Shown: positions 43,072 to 51,750, numbered from the stretch's first letter. The stretch: 64,000 nt of DNA from UBA3210 sp048359995 (GCA_048359995.1 DBGCPK010000005.1:138073-202072), one strand, 5' to 3'. Translations and numbers: made by a program. The notes: generated by a model not told the origin, from the sequence alone.

Positions 43072-43545
43072 ATGAAACTTAATTACAAAGACACAATACA
43101 ATATAAGGAAGAGGATAAGTTATTCAAACTAATTTTAGGTATATCTATTACATTTTTTGTGATTTTCTTTTCATTATTTTTAGCAATATTTTTCTTTTTA
43201 AAAGAAGAGTCGTTGGAAATCGCATTCACTGTTTCTTTTACAGGCATATTTCTTTATTTACTATTTGATTTGCCATTCATTATAAAAGCAATTATTGTCA
43301 AATGGAATATGGATTTAGTTTTAAAGTATGAAGAAGAGGCATATGTATTCCAAATTAAGTTTAATGAACCTAGCCATCATTGGTTTTTTCAAAGTAAATT
43401 TTCTTTATCATTTAAATATGGAAATGAAACGAAAACAATGACAACTTCTTGGATTTATGACTCAAACAATTTAAAAAATTCCATTGTCGAAGTAGGATAT
43501 TTTGACAGTTTAAATAAAGTCATTGTTATTAGAAAAATAAATTAA
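43072..43545 (+). CDS. Unknown small membrane protein in the island
   Basis: 157 residues; two membrane helices (about 19-43 and 50-72) rich in Phe, followed by a beta-rich cytoplasmic or external domain with several Trp. No family recognised. Codon use is strongly AT-biased (ATA, TTA, AAT), unlike the housekeeping genes, which fits horizontal origin. ATG 43072 has only a weak GGAT ribosome site; GGGAGGATAG lies about 50 bases upstream before a six-codon open frame. Confidence 0.6.
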   Translation: MKLNYKDTIQYKEEDKLFKLILGISITFFVIFFSLFLAIFFFLKEESLEIAFTVSFTGIFLYLLFDLPFIIKAIIVKWNMDLVLKYEEEAYVFQIKFNEPSHHWFFQSKFSLSFKYGNETKTMTTSWIYDSNNLKNSIVEVGYFDSLNKVIVIRKIN

Positions 43546-43751
43546 CCATTTTGATTCTCTTCCTAATAGGAATTAGATTGTGTCGTATATCCTTACCTCT
43601 GAAAATGCGAGAAGCAAATTTTTCAAAAACTAGAAATTTTGGAAATAAAAAAACATGATAAGTTGGTAGTAACTATTATCTAAACAGCATACTATATTCA
43701 ATCAAACCTTTAACCTTTTCAGAACCAATTAAATTCGATATTAGTCGCTTT

Positions 43752-43795
43752 TTTATTTGCGAAAAATATCAAAATATGGAATTTTCGGCAATAAA
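43752..43795. repeat. Inverted repeat 1 upstream of the DUF4143 ATPase
   Basis: TTTATTTGCGAAAA (43752-43765) and TTTTCGGCAATAAA (43782-43795): 12 of 14 positions pair, with a 16-base spacer. The core CGAAAA/TTTTCG is shared with the next repeat. Confidence 0.6.
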
Positions 43796-43805
43796 ACAAA
43801 TTTTA

Positions 43806-43842
43806 ATTACGAAAAATTAAAAAAATATTGACTTTTCGTAAT
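43806..43842. repeat. Inverted repeat 2 overlapping the ATPase promoter region
   Basis: ATTACGAAAA (43806-43815) and TTTTCGTAAT (43833-43842), a perfect 10-base inverted repeat with a 17-base spacer. The right arm overlaps a TTGACT -35-like box at 43828-43833, so it is well placed as an operator 31 bases before the ATG. Confidence 0.65.
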
Positions 43843-43872
43843 GAATATAGCATTCTTTTAATGAGGTGTATT

Positions 43873-45063
43873 ATGAAGCTTATAGAAAGAGAATACCTAC
43901 AGAAGTTGATAGACACAATCGGGACGCCAGATATAAAAGTTATAACCGGTGTGCGCCGAAGCGGTAAGTCTAAACTTATGGAGCAGTTTATCGATTATAT
44001 AAGAGAAAGCATTCCTAACTCAAATGTAGTCCATATAAATTTTTCTCTTATCGAATTCGAAGATTTGCAGGACTATCATAAGTTATACAATTACATCAAA
44101 TCTGCCCACAAAGAAGGGTTGACGAATTTTGTATGTATAGACGAAGTTCAGATGTGCGAGAACTTTGAAAAAGCAATAAACAGCTTACACGCCGAAGAAC
44201 TGTTCGATATCTATTTAACAGGTTCAAACGCCTTTCTGTTAAGCAGCGATATTGCAACGTTATTTACGGGCAGATGCCTTGAAATTTCCGTTTATCCGTT
44301 TTCGTTTGAGGAGTATTTAAGATATTTTGAAAGCGAAGAAGTGATGTCTGGCTTTGATAAGTATTTTGTAGACGGCGGAATGTCGGGTTCGTATCTTTAC
44401 CAAAACGAAGAGTTGAAGTTAGATTACGTTAAAGATATTTACACGACCATAATCGAGCGTGATTTGATAAAACGTAAAAAAATCAAAAATAAAGTTTTAC
44501 TGTTAAAAGTAGCATCGTTTTTAATGGACAATATCGGCAATCTTGCTTCGGCTAATAGTATCGCAAATGCGCTCTCTACGTCGCAGAAAAAGGTAGGGGA
44601 CAAAACGGTCGGCTCCTATATTAAGGCATTATGCGAAGCGTTTTTGTTCTATCATATAAACCGCTATGATATTCGTGGCAAAAAATATCTTACTTCAAAC
44701 GAAAAGTATTATTTGTGCGATACTTCGTTCAAGTATGCCGTTCTCGGCAAAAAGGATATGAATTACGGGCGTGTGTATGAAAATATTGTTGCGTTGGAAT
44801 TACTTCGCCGTGGTTATGAAGTTTACGTCGGCGTTCTCTATGAAAAAGAGATTGATTTCGTTGCAATCAAGCGAAACGAGAAAATATATATTCAGGTGTC
44901 CGATAATATTTCCGACGAAAGCACGTTTAAGCGTGAAGTAGATTCGCTTTTGAAAATAAAGGACGCATACCCTAAACTTTTAATCGCCCGCACCCGCCAC
45001 GAAGAATATACCTATGAGGGCATAAAAGTAGTCGATATTGCAAATTGGCTAAATGATAAATAA
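43873..45063 (+). CDS. AAA+ ATPase with C-terminal DUF4143 domain
   Basis: 396 residues. AAA_14 ATPase part (about 15-150): Walker A TGVRRSGKSKL near 27, Walker B FVCIDEVQ near 92, sensor region LTGSNAFLLS near 118, then ATLFTGRCLEISVYPFSFEEY. C-terminal DUF4143 part (about 200-390) with GYEVYVGVLYEKEIDFVAIK, which looks like a degenerate PD-(D/E)XK-type fold (E, D, K residues). Families of this kind are abundant in gut and host-associated bacteria and of unknown function. GAGGTGTATT precedes ATG 43873; an open frame from 43828 crosses the operator. AT-rich codon use. A decayed relative lies at 31422. Confidence 0.92.
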   Translation: MKLIEREYLQKLIDTIGTPDIKVITGVRRSGKSKLMEQFIDYIRESIPNSNVVHINFSLIEFEDLQDYHKLYNYIKSAHKEGLTNFVCIDEVQMCENFEKAINSLHAEELFDIYLTGSNAFLLSSDIATLFTGRCLEISVYPFSFEEYLRYFESEEVMSGFDKYFVDGGMSGSYLYQNEELKLDYVKDIYTTIIERDLIKRKKIKNKVLLLKVASFLMDNIGNLASANSIANALSTSQKKVGDKTVGSYIKALCEAFLFYHINRYDIRGKKYLTSNEKYYLCDTSFKYAVLGKKDMNYGRVYENIVALELLRRGYEVYVGVLYEKEIDFVAIKRNEKIYIQVSDNISDESTFKREVDSLLKIKDAYPKLLIARTRHEEYTYEGIKVVDIANWLNDK

Positions 45064-45068
45064 TTTTA

Positions 45069-45401
45069 TCTAAAAATAATACTACTAATTATTTTAATTT
45101 AATTTATGGCAATAGTTCTTCAAGTAGTATTGACTGCTTATTAAAAGTAGAGGTGGTCGGGGAATTTAATAATTCAAGTGCTATATATGGAGTTTTTTCA
45201 TATTATGGGAAGGGAATTCATACTCATTGGTATAGAAAGTTTCCTTCTAGTGGAATTACCTCTACTAAGCATACGGATATTGTAATTGTGGTGATTCAAA
45301 AACATGGGGACACGTCGCCGATACATCATATTTTGATCCGTTGGGGGGGGAATGGAAGATATGTTCCTTGTTATTATTGTAATTATGCAATAGATACTTG
45401 A
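45069..45401 (+). pseudogene. 3' fragment of an unknown gene after the ATPase
   Basis: One frame is open from just after the ATPase stop to TGA 45399-45401 (about 110 codons) with no start codon or ribosome site at its beginning; GTG 45153 is the first start-like codon. The encoded text contains YGNSSSSIDCLLKVEVVGEF, then GVFSYYGKGIHTHWYRKFP and ends GRYVPCYYCNYAIDT. It looks like the C-terminal end of a larger protein cut off at the ATPase gene. Family not recognised. Confidence 0.4.
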
Positions 45402-45553
45402 AATACAATTACACCAGGTATTATCCATAAAAATATTGAAGAATCCGAGTTGCAATAAAATGGATAAATTAATATTAGAATAATGATAATAGTTTGATGA
45501 TGATTTTATATTATTTTTATTATGAGTATGCTAAAAATTAAAAATCAGCGGAA

Positions 45554-45889
45554 GTGGGGATTATTGCAGAAAAGGTTAAAGCCTTTGTAGAAGATTATGC
45601 TAGTGCATCACTTTCAAAAGATGAGTTTAAAGAAAGGTATGCCACACTTGAAAACAAGTATAATGAAACATATGAAAAGTATCAAAAACTATTGAAACTC
45701 AAATCGTCCTTGCCAAAGAGCGCGTTAACGAATATATACGTTTTTTATAGACCTGATACAGTTTTGATACAGAAACCATATGACTTTAAGATAGTTCCGA
45801 TTCTACCAGTCAATCGAACAATTTTTCTAAAAGAACATATATCTGTCGGGTATAATTTTTGTTGCGAATCACTATATCGATATGCCTAA
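45554..45889 (+). pseudogene. Possible C-terminal remnant of a large serine recombinase
   Basis: 111 codons from GTG 45554. The first 45 residues (AEKVKAFVEDYASASLSKDE, FKERYATLENKYNETYEKYQ) form an acidic coiled coil like the region after the zinc ribbon in large serine recombinases, where a D-Y-x-x-G-x-(I/L)-S-x-x-E-(F/Y) pattern is usual. After about residue 50 a shift of frame gives AKERVNEYIRFL and a stop, which suggests a broken end. The call rests on pattern memory and could be wrong. Its presence would explain integration next to the tmRNA gene. Confidence 0.35.
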
Positions 45890-46010
45890 ATAAGAACAAT
45901 GCAGACAATCTTTTGTTGTTTTCTTTCCCTTCTTGTTTTTTTCATTTCGATTGCATATACTATGAGTAGTCCCGCTGGGGGGCACTGGGGCAATATCAAA
46001 TCGATATTCC

Positions 46011-46037
46011 GGCGACGGCCACACGGTCGCCTTTTTT
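46011..46037 (+). terminator. Rho-independent terminator at the right part of the island
   Basis: GGCGAC/GTCGCC stem with a nine-base loop and six T on the plus strand. No intact plus-strand gene ends here, in line with gene loss. Confidence 0.6.
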
Positions 46038-46219
46038 ATTTTTTCATATATTTCTGAATGTAATGACGAGGCGATTCTTCCGTATTGTATTTAGTTATAT
46101 AATTAAAATTTGCAAAAGAATTTGCTTTTGTCTTTTGGATAATCTCGGATTTTTTTCATATCTTCATCTAAGCCGTTTTCTTTCATCTCCTTTGCTTTTA
46201 TTGATTTCGCGATTGACAT
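46036..46219 (-). pseudogene. Frameshifted small gene of unknown function
   Basis: On the minus strand ATG 46219 starts MSIAKSIKAKEMKENGLDED, which then ends prematurely. At a run of seven A (about 46151-46157) a one-base change to six A would continue as KKSEIIQKTKANSFANFN, then YITKYNTEESPRHYIQKYMKK and TAA at 46036. The joined product would be about 60 residues and reads like real protein on both sides of the run. Either a pseudogene, a sequencing error in the homopolymer, or slippage. Family not recognised. Confidence 0.4.
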
Positions 46220-46348
46220 TCTTCACGGCTCGTTTTGAATTTTCTTCCTTTTCGGATAAAAGAGAGTTTGCTAAATTCCTTTTCAAGTCAATTTTTTTAA
46301 AGTAAAATAAAATATAAGTCGAAGGGCTGCACATATGGAGGAAAATTC

Positions 46349-46975
46349 ATGACGGCAAGAACGAAAGCGATTAGAAACAGCGGTTTTTTTTGGATCGGAA
46401 TGCTTGTGCTTTTGGCTTTGCTTTCACCTTTGGATAGCTCGATTTTATCTTGGATTACCATCGGATTTCTATCCGTTTGGGTTCTATATACGCTTCTTCT
46501 GATATGCCTTGTCGTATTCGAGAATCGGGAAATGAAAAAGATTTTGACAGAAGAAACCGATCGAAAAGAAAAGATTGATCTTCTTTTGGAAAAGAGAGAG
46601 CGATATTGGATTCCCGCGATTGTAAACGCGATTGACGCGGACATTTCGATTCTTTATCTGTTAAACGGAGAAGTAGAGAATGCAAAGAATTTTCTCGATG
46701 GGAAGAATAGCCAATTAACGGATCGTAATTTCCTCTATCCCCTGTTTTTGATTGCCATTTACGAGAATGATCTGAATTCTGCGCAAGAGCATTGCAAAAG
46801 GTTATCGAAGATCAAAAACAAGCATTACGCGGATCAAAAAGCGATGGCGGAAAAAATTTTGACGATGATTTTAACAGGAAACTACGATCCGACGATATAC
46901 GAGACAACCCATTACGATTTTGTAAAAGAAATTTGTTTGAAATATCGGGATGGAACGGAATTGGAAAACGAATAG
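46349..46975 (+). CDS. Unknown membrane protein with helical repeat-like domain
   Basis: 208 residues. Two membrane helices (about 12-30 and 36-60) and a cytoplasmic all-helical domain (about 65-205) with a TPR-like look: ILYLLNGEVENAKNFLDG, then LYPLFLIAIYENDLNSAQEH. No recognised family. GGAGGAAAATTC precedes ATG 46349. The next gene starts 17 bases downstream, probably one operon. Confidence 0.7.
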   Translation: MTARTKAIRNSGFFWIGMLVLLALLSPLDSSILSWITIGFLSVWVLYTLLLICLVVFENREMKKILTEETDRKEKIDLLLEKRERYWIPAIVNAIDADISILYLLNGEVENAKNFLDGKNSQLTDRNFLYPLFLIAIYENDLNSAQEHCKRLSKIKNKHYADQKAMAEKILTMILTGNYDPTIYETTHYDFVKEICLKYRDGTELENE

Positions 46976-46992
46976 AGCGAAGAGGGAAGACG

Positions 46993-47334
46993 ATGATTCA
47001 CCAAATGAATTTATGCGAAAATCCTTTTGCGGCGATCCGCGACGGGAGCAAAACCGTCGAAATGCGATTGAATGACGAAAAGAGAAGAAAAATATCAATC
47101 GGAGATTACATCGAATTCATTCGGATTCAAACAAAAGAAAAATTGCTGTGCGAAGTTACCGGTCTCTGCGTTTTTCGGGATTTTCACGAACTTTATTCTC
47201 ATTATGAAAAGCAATCCATCGGTTATTCCGATGAAGAAAAGGCAGATCCGAACGATATGTTGATTTATTATTCGCAAGAAGCGATCGAACGTTACGGAGT
47301 ATTGGCGATAGAAATTCAAAAGATCAAAGCGTAA
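46993..47334 (+). CDS. ASCH domain protein
   Basis: 113 residues. Starts MIHQMNLCENPFAAIRDGSK with TVEMRLNDEKRRKI: the ASCH family (PUA-like fold) pattern of a substrate strand, K-T-x-E-x-R-L, then IGDYIEFI and a late YGVLAIEI strand. Members bind RNA or act as small amidohydrolases or regulators; the exact role is unknown here. GAGGGAAGACG precedes ATG 46993; the open frame extends to 46792 inside the previous gene but without a start site. Its TAA ends at 47334 and the convergent gene's stop begins at 47335 with no gap. Confidence 0.85.
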   Translation: MIHQMNLCENPFAAIRDGSKTVEMRLNDEKRRKISIGDYIEFIRIQTKEKLLCEVTGLCVFRDFHELYSHYEKQSIGYSDEEKADPNDMLIYYSQEAIERYGVLAIEIQKIKA

Positions 47335-48496
47335 TCATTCTTTCAAAGAAAATTCCAGATAGACGGGTTGATGATCGGAATAGGCGAATCCGTCCAATTG
47401 TTTGTTTCCTCCGTTCGTGGCTACATTCCGACGAAGCGAAACTTCCACGTTGTCGGAGACGATGAATCCGTCGACGACGCAGACATATGTTTCTTCCGGA
47501 ATCCATTCGATGTCGTTGTTCCGACAGGTCGGAAGAGAATCGTCGACGATGACTTTATATCCTTCCGTCAACGGAGAAGAACCGTCTTCGGAAAAAAAGT
47601 AAGAAACCCAGTCCGGCGTTTTTTTGCTCATCGCAAACGGGCGGTTTTCATCGTCGTAATCGTAATCCGGATTATATGTCAACAGATCGTGATTGAAGTC
47701 TCCCCCGACAATCACGTAGTCTCCCCGATCGCGGCATTGCTTTAGGAAGTCGTTCAGCTCTTCCATCTGCTTTTTTCGGATTGCGCCGTTTTCATCGTAC
47801 GCGGACATATGGGAATTGACGATATACAGCGTTTTTTCGTTGCTGCAATGAACGGCGGAAACGCTGAAACAGCGATCCAAATCGAAAAATTTAGAAAGCG
47901 ATGAACTGACGGTGTACTCTCTCCTTTCGGCGCTTTGAATCGCATATCTCGAAAGCGTGGATAATCCCGCGCGGACGCTTCCATGCATATCGTAAAGCGG
48001 ATAAGGAAGATAGGCGGTATGAAAATTCAAGGCGAAAACGTGATCGTAAAGGGAAAATTCGTCGCTGATTCGCCGATCTTGATCGATGTGAAACGATCTC
48101 GTCGAGTTGACATCGACTTCCTGCAACAAAATAAAATCGGCGTCGAGGCTTTTTAAAGTCTCTATCGCTCCGGATAGATTGAATTCCACATCTTCTTTGC
48201 TTTTTGCTTTGGAATAATGTCCGCAAGTGGAGTTTCCTTCATCGTCGTATCCGGTGTCCATAAAGAAAGTAAAATCCTGAGAATACGCGCCGAAACCGAG
48301 ATTATACGTGGAAATCGAATAGTTTTTTTCAATTTCGACTTGATTCAAATCCGAACGGCTTTCGACGTCCAGAGTCGGTATTTCCGATCCTGTAGTAACT
48401 GAGGAGAATATAGCCGATATAACCGCCGGCAGTCAAAATAACTGCGCCGACGAGCGAAGAAAGTACGATGAGAGAAAGTTTAATCGATTTTTTCAT
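47335..48496 (-). pseudogene. Endonuclease/exonuclease/phosphatase family protein, frameshifted near the 5' end
   Basis: The main frame (48348 to 47335, 337 codons from TTG) holds the whole EEP catalytic domain: STYNLGFGAYSQDF, LQEVDVNSTRSF (metal Glu), GGDFNHD and SDHQPVYLEF. It has no proper start. In another frame, ATG 48496 after AAAGGAGTG gives MKKSIKLSLIVLSSLVGAVI and a GYIGYILLSYYRIGN anchor, exactly what precedes the domain in related proteins. One extra base near AATACCGACTCTGG (about 48383-48390) would explain the break. So either a real frameshift or a sequencing error; the domain is otherwise intact. Expected product: membrane-anchored phosphodiesterase of about 386 residues. Confidence 0.8.
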
Positions 48497-48527
48497 AAAA
48501 ACACTCCTTTGGAAAACGAAAAGAAAG

Positions 48528-48558
48528 CCAAAACAAAAGGCGTAATGGAATACGCCTT
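48528..48558 (-). terminator. Terminator of the ferredoxin gene (minus strand)
   Basis: AAGGCGTA/TACGCCTT stem with six-base loop and T-rich tail when read on the minus strand. Confidence 0.75.
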
Positions 48559-48569
48559 CGCCTTTGTAA

Positions 48570-48764
48570 TTATTCTACAACGATTGCCTGAACCGGGCAG
48601 GACGCCGCCGCTTCCTCCACGACGCTTTCGCTGTCGGCAGGAACGTCCGAAACGATTGCTTCCGCTAAACCGTCATCGCCGATCGCGAGTACGTCCGGAG
48701 CAATGCTGGTGCATAATCCGCAGCCGATGCACAGGTCTTTGTTGACACTGCATTTCTTTGCCAT
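48570..48764 (-). CDS. [4Fe-4S] ferredoxin
   Basis: 64 residues. CIGCGLC near residue 12 and the distant CP in AASCPVQAI near 57 give the four ligands of a single [4Fe-4S] cluster, as in the Bacillus-type monocluster ferredoxins. Acidic protein, a cytoplasmic electron carrier. AAGGAGGAAAG precedes ATG 48764; the open frame to 48827 has no ribosome site. Single gene with its own terminator. Confidence 0.93.
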   Translation of the reverse strand: MAKKCSVNKDLCIGCGLCTSIAPDVLAIGDDGLAEAIVSDVPADSESVVEEAAASCPVQAIVVE

Positions 48765-48925
48765 AAACTTTCCTCCTTGTTTATCTGAAAACATTATAAT
48801 ATCCGATGATCGTTTTTTCAATCGCATTTTGATTTATGGCGACGGATTCATCATTTCCTTAAAAGAAAAAATGAGGTATAATCATTAAGCGGAGAGAGTT
48901 TTTATCGATGAGGAGGGAGATCCAA

Positions 48926-50170
48926 ATGAGAATCTGTATTATCGGAGGAGGACCTTCCGGCCTGATGTGCGCGTTGAAAGCGGCGGAAAATCCGAAACAT
49001 CGCGTTTTCGTCATCGAAAAAAACGAAAAAGCGGGGAAGAAAATCTACATAACGGGCAAAGGAAGATGCAACGTGACGAATTGCTGTTCGGAACGGGAAT
49101 TTATCGAAAACGTGGTGACCAACGCCAAATTTCTTTATTCGGCGATTCATCGCTTCTCTTCCGAAGATGCGATGTCTTTTTTCGAGGAAAACGGAGTTCG
49201 ATTGGTCGTGGAAAGAGGAAATCGGGTTTTTCCTGCTTCTTATCGCGCTTCGGATATTACCAAAGCATTGCTCAAACGCTGCGAAATGAACGGAGTTCGT
49301 TTCTTTTATCGGGAAAAAGCGGAGAAAATCGAAAAAACGGGCGGCGTATTTTCCGTGGAAACGGATCGGACAAGTTACATCGCAGACGCCGTCGTGATCG
49401 CTTCGGGAGGAAAATCGTATCCTTTGACCGGATCGACGGGAGACGGATATCGTTTTGCCCGCGCTTTCGGCTTGGAAGTCGTTTCTCCTGTTCCGGCCTT
49501 GGTTCCATTGAAAATCAAAGGTATTTTGCCGGAAAAAGCGCGTGAAATCACTTTGAAAAACGTAAATCTGAAAGCAATCGTAAAGGAAACCGGCAAAATT
49601 CTGACGGAAGAATTCGGAGAATTGCTTTTGGAAAAAAACGCTTTGGGAGGACCGATCGCCTTGACGATATCGAGCCGAATCAACCGCGAAAAAAAGACTT
49701 CGTTGGCACTGGAACTCGATTTTAAGCCTTCTTTGGACGAAGAAACGTTGAAAAAACGGATTCAAAGAGATATCGATGCGATGAAAAAAAGAAAAAACGC
49801 GACGGTTTTCTACCTTTTGAGGGGGCTTATACCGGAAGGCTTGATCGACTTGATCGCCCGAGATTCCGCATTGGATACCCGATCGGAAATTTCTTCGGTA
49901 GAAGAGGAACACATATCTCGGCTCATTCGAACTTTGAAGCATTATCGATGGGATTTCGACGGCACGGAAAGTTTTGACAGGGCCATCATCACCTCGGGAG
50001 GTATTTCCGTCGGAGAAATCCGACCGCGAACGATGGAGTCTAAGGATATCTCCGGATTGTATTTTGTCGGAGAAACGCTGGACGTCGACGCCTACACAGG
50101 GGGATTCAATATGCAGATTGCCTTGTCGACGGGGTATTGCGCGGGAACGGATTTAAGAGAAAAATCGTAA
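48926..50170 (+). CDS. FAD-dependent oxidoreductase, HI0933/YhiN family
   Basis: 414 residues. N-terminal Rossmann GGGPSGL (7-13) for FAD, followed by GKKIYITGKGRCNVTNCC, the family hallmark; mid region IASGGKSYPLTGSTGDGY; C-terminal ITSGGISVGEIRPRTMESK with FVGETLDVDAYTGGFNMQIA completing the FAD site. The family includes BaiN-like flavoproteins; the substrate here is unknown. ATG 48926 has AGGAGGGAGA; ATG 48908 lies before it. TATAAT at 48877-48882. Confidence 0.93.
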   Translation: MRICIIGGGPSGLMCALKAAENPKHRVFVIEKNEKAGKKIYITGKGRCNVTNCCSEREFIENVVTNAKFLYSAIHRFSSEDAMSFFEENGVRLVVERGNRVFPASYRASDITKALLKRCEMNGVRFFYREKAEKIEKTGGVFSVETDRTSYIADAVVIASGGKSYPLTGSTGDGYRFARAFGLEVVSPVPALVPLKIKGILPEKAREITLKNVNLKAIVKETGKILTEEFGELLLEKNALGGPIALTISSRINREKKTSLALELDFKPSLDEETLKKRIQRDIDAMKKRKNATVFYLLRGLIPEGLIDLIARDSALDTRSEISSVEEEHISRLIRTLKHYRWDFDGTESFDRAIITSGGISVGEIRPRTMESKDISGLYFVGETLDVDAYTGGFNMQIALSTGYCAGTDLREKS

Positions 50171-50173
50171 AGG

Positions 50174-50203
50174 AAAGAGACCCCGTAAAGAGGTCTCTTT
50201 TTG
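50174..50203 (+). terminator. Rho-independent terminator
   Basis: AAAGAGACC/GGTCTCTTT stem, nine-base loop, T tail, four bases after the flavoprotein stop. Confidence 0.92.
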
Positions 50204-50252
50204 AAGGGTATAAAACCGCCGCTATGTTAAAAGGGGTTAATAACGGCCGATT

Positions 50253-51665
50253 TTATCGAGTGTTTTGCAGCCAATCCGCCCACGAAGCGCTGGCGTAACT
50301 GGCAATCGTCTGGAACGACTTGTCGATAGTAGTGGAATTGTTCAGCAGATTCAAGTACGGTCTGTTCGCGGACGAACTCCAAACGTTGATCGTATTGCAA
50401 AGGTAAATGCGGCTCGAAGAGAAACTGGTGAACTTATTCGTATAGGTTTCTCGTAATTCGATCATATCTTTGATAAATCCTTCCGAAATATCCATGTCTG
50501 TATAGGAACAATCGTAAGCGAGGAACGCATTCGCTTCGCTTAAAAAAGTTTGACATCCACTGTCGGAAATGATTTCCTTGATGAATTCTTTGGCAAGTTC
50601 CTGATGCTTGGAAGAAGCCGGAATCGCGATGAATTGATCGTCGCCGATAATGTAAGAGGTATCGACATAATCCGGATTCGCCTCGGCGATAACCGGCGTT
50701 TTCATAATACCCAATTCAAACTGCGCCGATCCGGCGGATCCGTAATTGAGAATTTCGTTGTAGAGCCAGTCACCATTGAGCATCATCGCGGAGTATCCGT
50801 TCAGAAATTCTTTCTGCGCCGTTGCGGCGTCTTTGGAGTTGCTTCCCGTAATGTAGTTCTCGCCGGTAAAGAGTCGATTCCAGTATTCGGTCGCGGTTTT
50901 GAGACCGGCATAAGTCGGATTCTTCGAAACGTCGAAGATGTCGGCACTTTCGTATTTCAGGAATTCTTCGATCGCGTCTTTTCCGACGATCTGAGCCCAC
51001 CAGTCGAAGACGGTGTAATCGAAATAATCGGTATTGGTTCCGGTGTATGCGAAAGGTTTTACCGCGTCGGTTTCATTCGGATCGGAAGAAACGGGAATCC
51101 TCGCCGCGTTGATCGTATTGCAAAGGGAAATCAGTTCCTCGAAAGTCGTCGGTACTTCCCAATGGTTGTCGGCAAACATTTTCTTATTGTAGAAAATTCC
51201 GCCTACGCCCGAAGTCCACGGCAGACGGTACGAATGTATTTCTCCGTTGGCGCGCGTAAAGTAAATCGAACTTTGAAATTCTTCCGAGACTTTATTCTTG
51301 ACCTTGACGCCGTCGACTTCTTCTTCGATCAAGTCGTCGAGAGAAGCGAGTTTTCCGCTGGCGGCATACGATTTCCATCGGTCTCCGACAGAGATATAGA
51401 GGTCGTCTTGGTTGTTTTTGGAATTGAGGTTGTAGTCGATCAAAGGGTTGATGTCGTATTGTGCCGTAATTTCGATTTTGACTTCCGGATGATCGGCGAT
51501 AAATTTCTCTTTGATCTTTTCGATCCACGTGCTGCCGAATCCCGCGTCCCTCACCAGAATTTTCAGCGTATTCTCGTCAACCTTCGAACCGCCGCAGGAA
51601 GACAGGCTCGGTAAAATTAAAAGCGCCAACAGCGAAGTTGTCAGGAATTTCATCGAATTTTTCAT
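50253..51665 (-). CDS. Sugar ABC transporter substrate-binding lipoprotein
   Basis: 470 residues, family 1 solute-binding protein. Signal peptide MKNSMKFLTTSLLALLILPS with lipobox SSC (Cys about 24), then LKILVRDAGFGSTWIEKIKE, the typical first strand-helix, YAASGKLASLDDLI, and a late KHQELAKEFIKEIIS. Probably the binding protein for the permeases at 53247-55130, although it is on the opposite strand. AGGAGGTCCCCCT precedes ATG 51665. A weak inverted repeat after the stop (about 50215-50250) may be its terminator. Ligand is likely a beta-glucan oligosaccharide, by neighbourhood only. Confidence 0.92.
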   Translation of the reverse strand: MKNSMKFLTTSLLALLILPSLSSCGGSKVDENTLKILVRDAGFGSTWIEKIKEKFIADHPEVKIEITAQYDINPLIDYNLNSKNNQDDLYISVGDRWKSYAASGKLASLDDLIEEEVDGVKVKNKVSEEFQSSIYFTRANGEIHSYRLPWTSGVGGIFYNKKMFADNHWEVPTTFEELISLCNTINAARIPVSSDPNETDAVKPFAYTGTNTDYFDYTVFDWWAQIVGKDAIEEFLKYESADIFDVSKNPTYAGLKTATEYWNRLFTGENYITGSNSKDAATAQKEFLNGYSAMMLNGDWLYNEILNYGSAGSAQFELGIMKTPVIAEANPDYVDTSYIIGDDQFIAIPASSKHQELAKEFIKEIISDSGCQTFLSEANAFLAYDCSYTDMDISEGFIKDMIELRETYTNKFTSFSSSRIYLCNTINVWSSSANRPYLNLLNNSTTIDKSFQTIASYASASWADWLQNTR

Positions 51666-51683
51666 AGGGGGACCTCCTAAAAA

Positions 51684-51696
51684 TTAACAAAGTTAA
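51684..51696. promoter_or_regulatory. Candidate operator palindrome in the divergent promoter region
   Basis: TTAACAAAGTTAA lies just downstream of the minus-strand start site. Its AAAGTTAA half recurs inverted at 51772-51779 near the plus-strand promoter. The ROK regulator at 58108-59268 is the obvious candidate binder. Confidence 0.35.
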
Positions 51697-51713
51697 ATAA
51701 TTGTTACGCTTTT

Positions 51714-51743
51714 ATTATAATTATAGGATTTTAGGTTTGTCAA
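51714..51743 (-). promoter_or_regulatory. Promoter of the solute-binding protein gene
   Basis: On the minus strand TTGACA (51743-51738) and TATAAT (51719-51714) with 18-base spacing. Confidence 0.75.
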
Positions 51744-51750
51744 CAGATAT

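Noticed and set aside
45901..46056. 52-codon plus-strand frame crossing the terminator at 46011
   Set aside because: Part of it encodes the terminator hairpin and no ribosome site precedes it; could be a relic, but I cannot support it.
46063..46305. 80-codon plus-strand frame in the island
   Set aside because: It is antisense to the frameshifted small gene and has no ribosome site; Phe/Leu-rich text is an effect of A-rich coding on the other strand.
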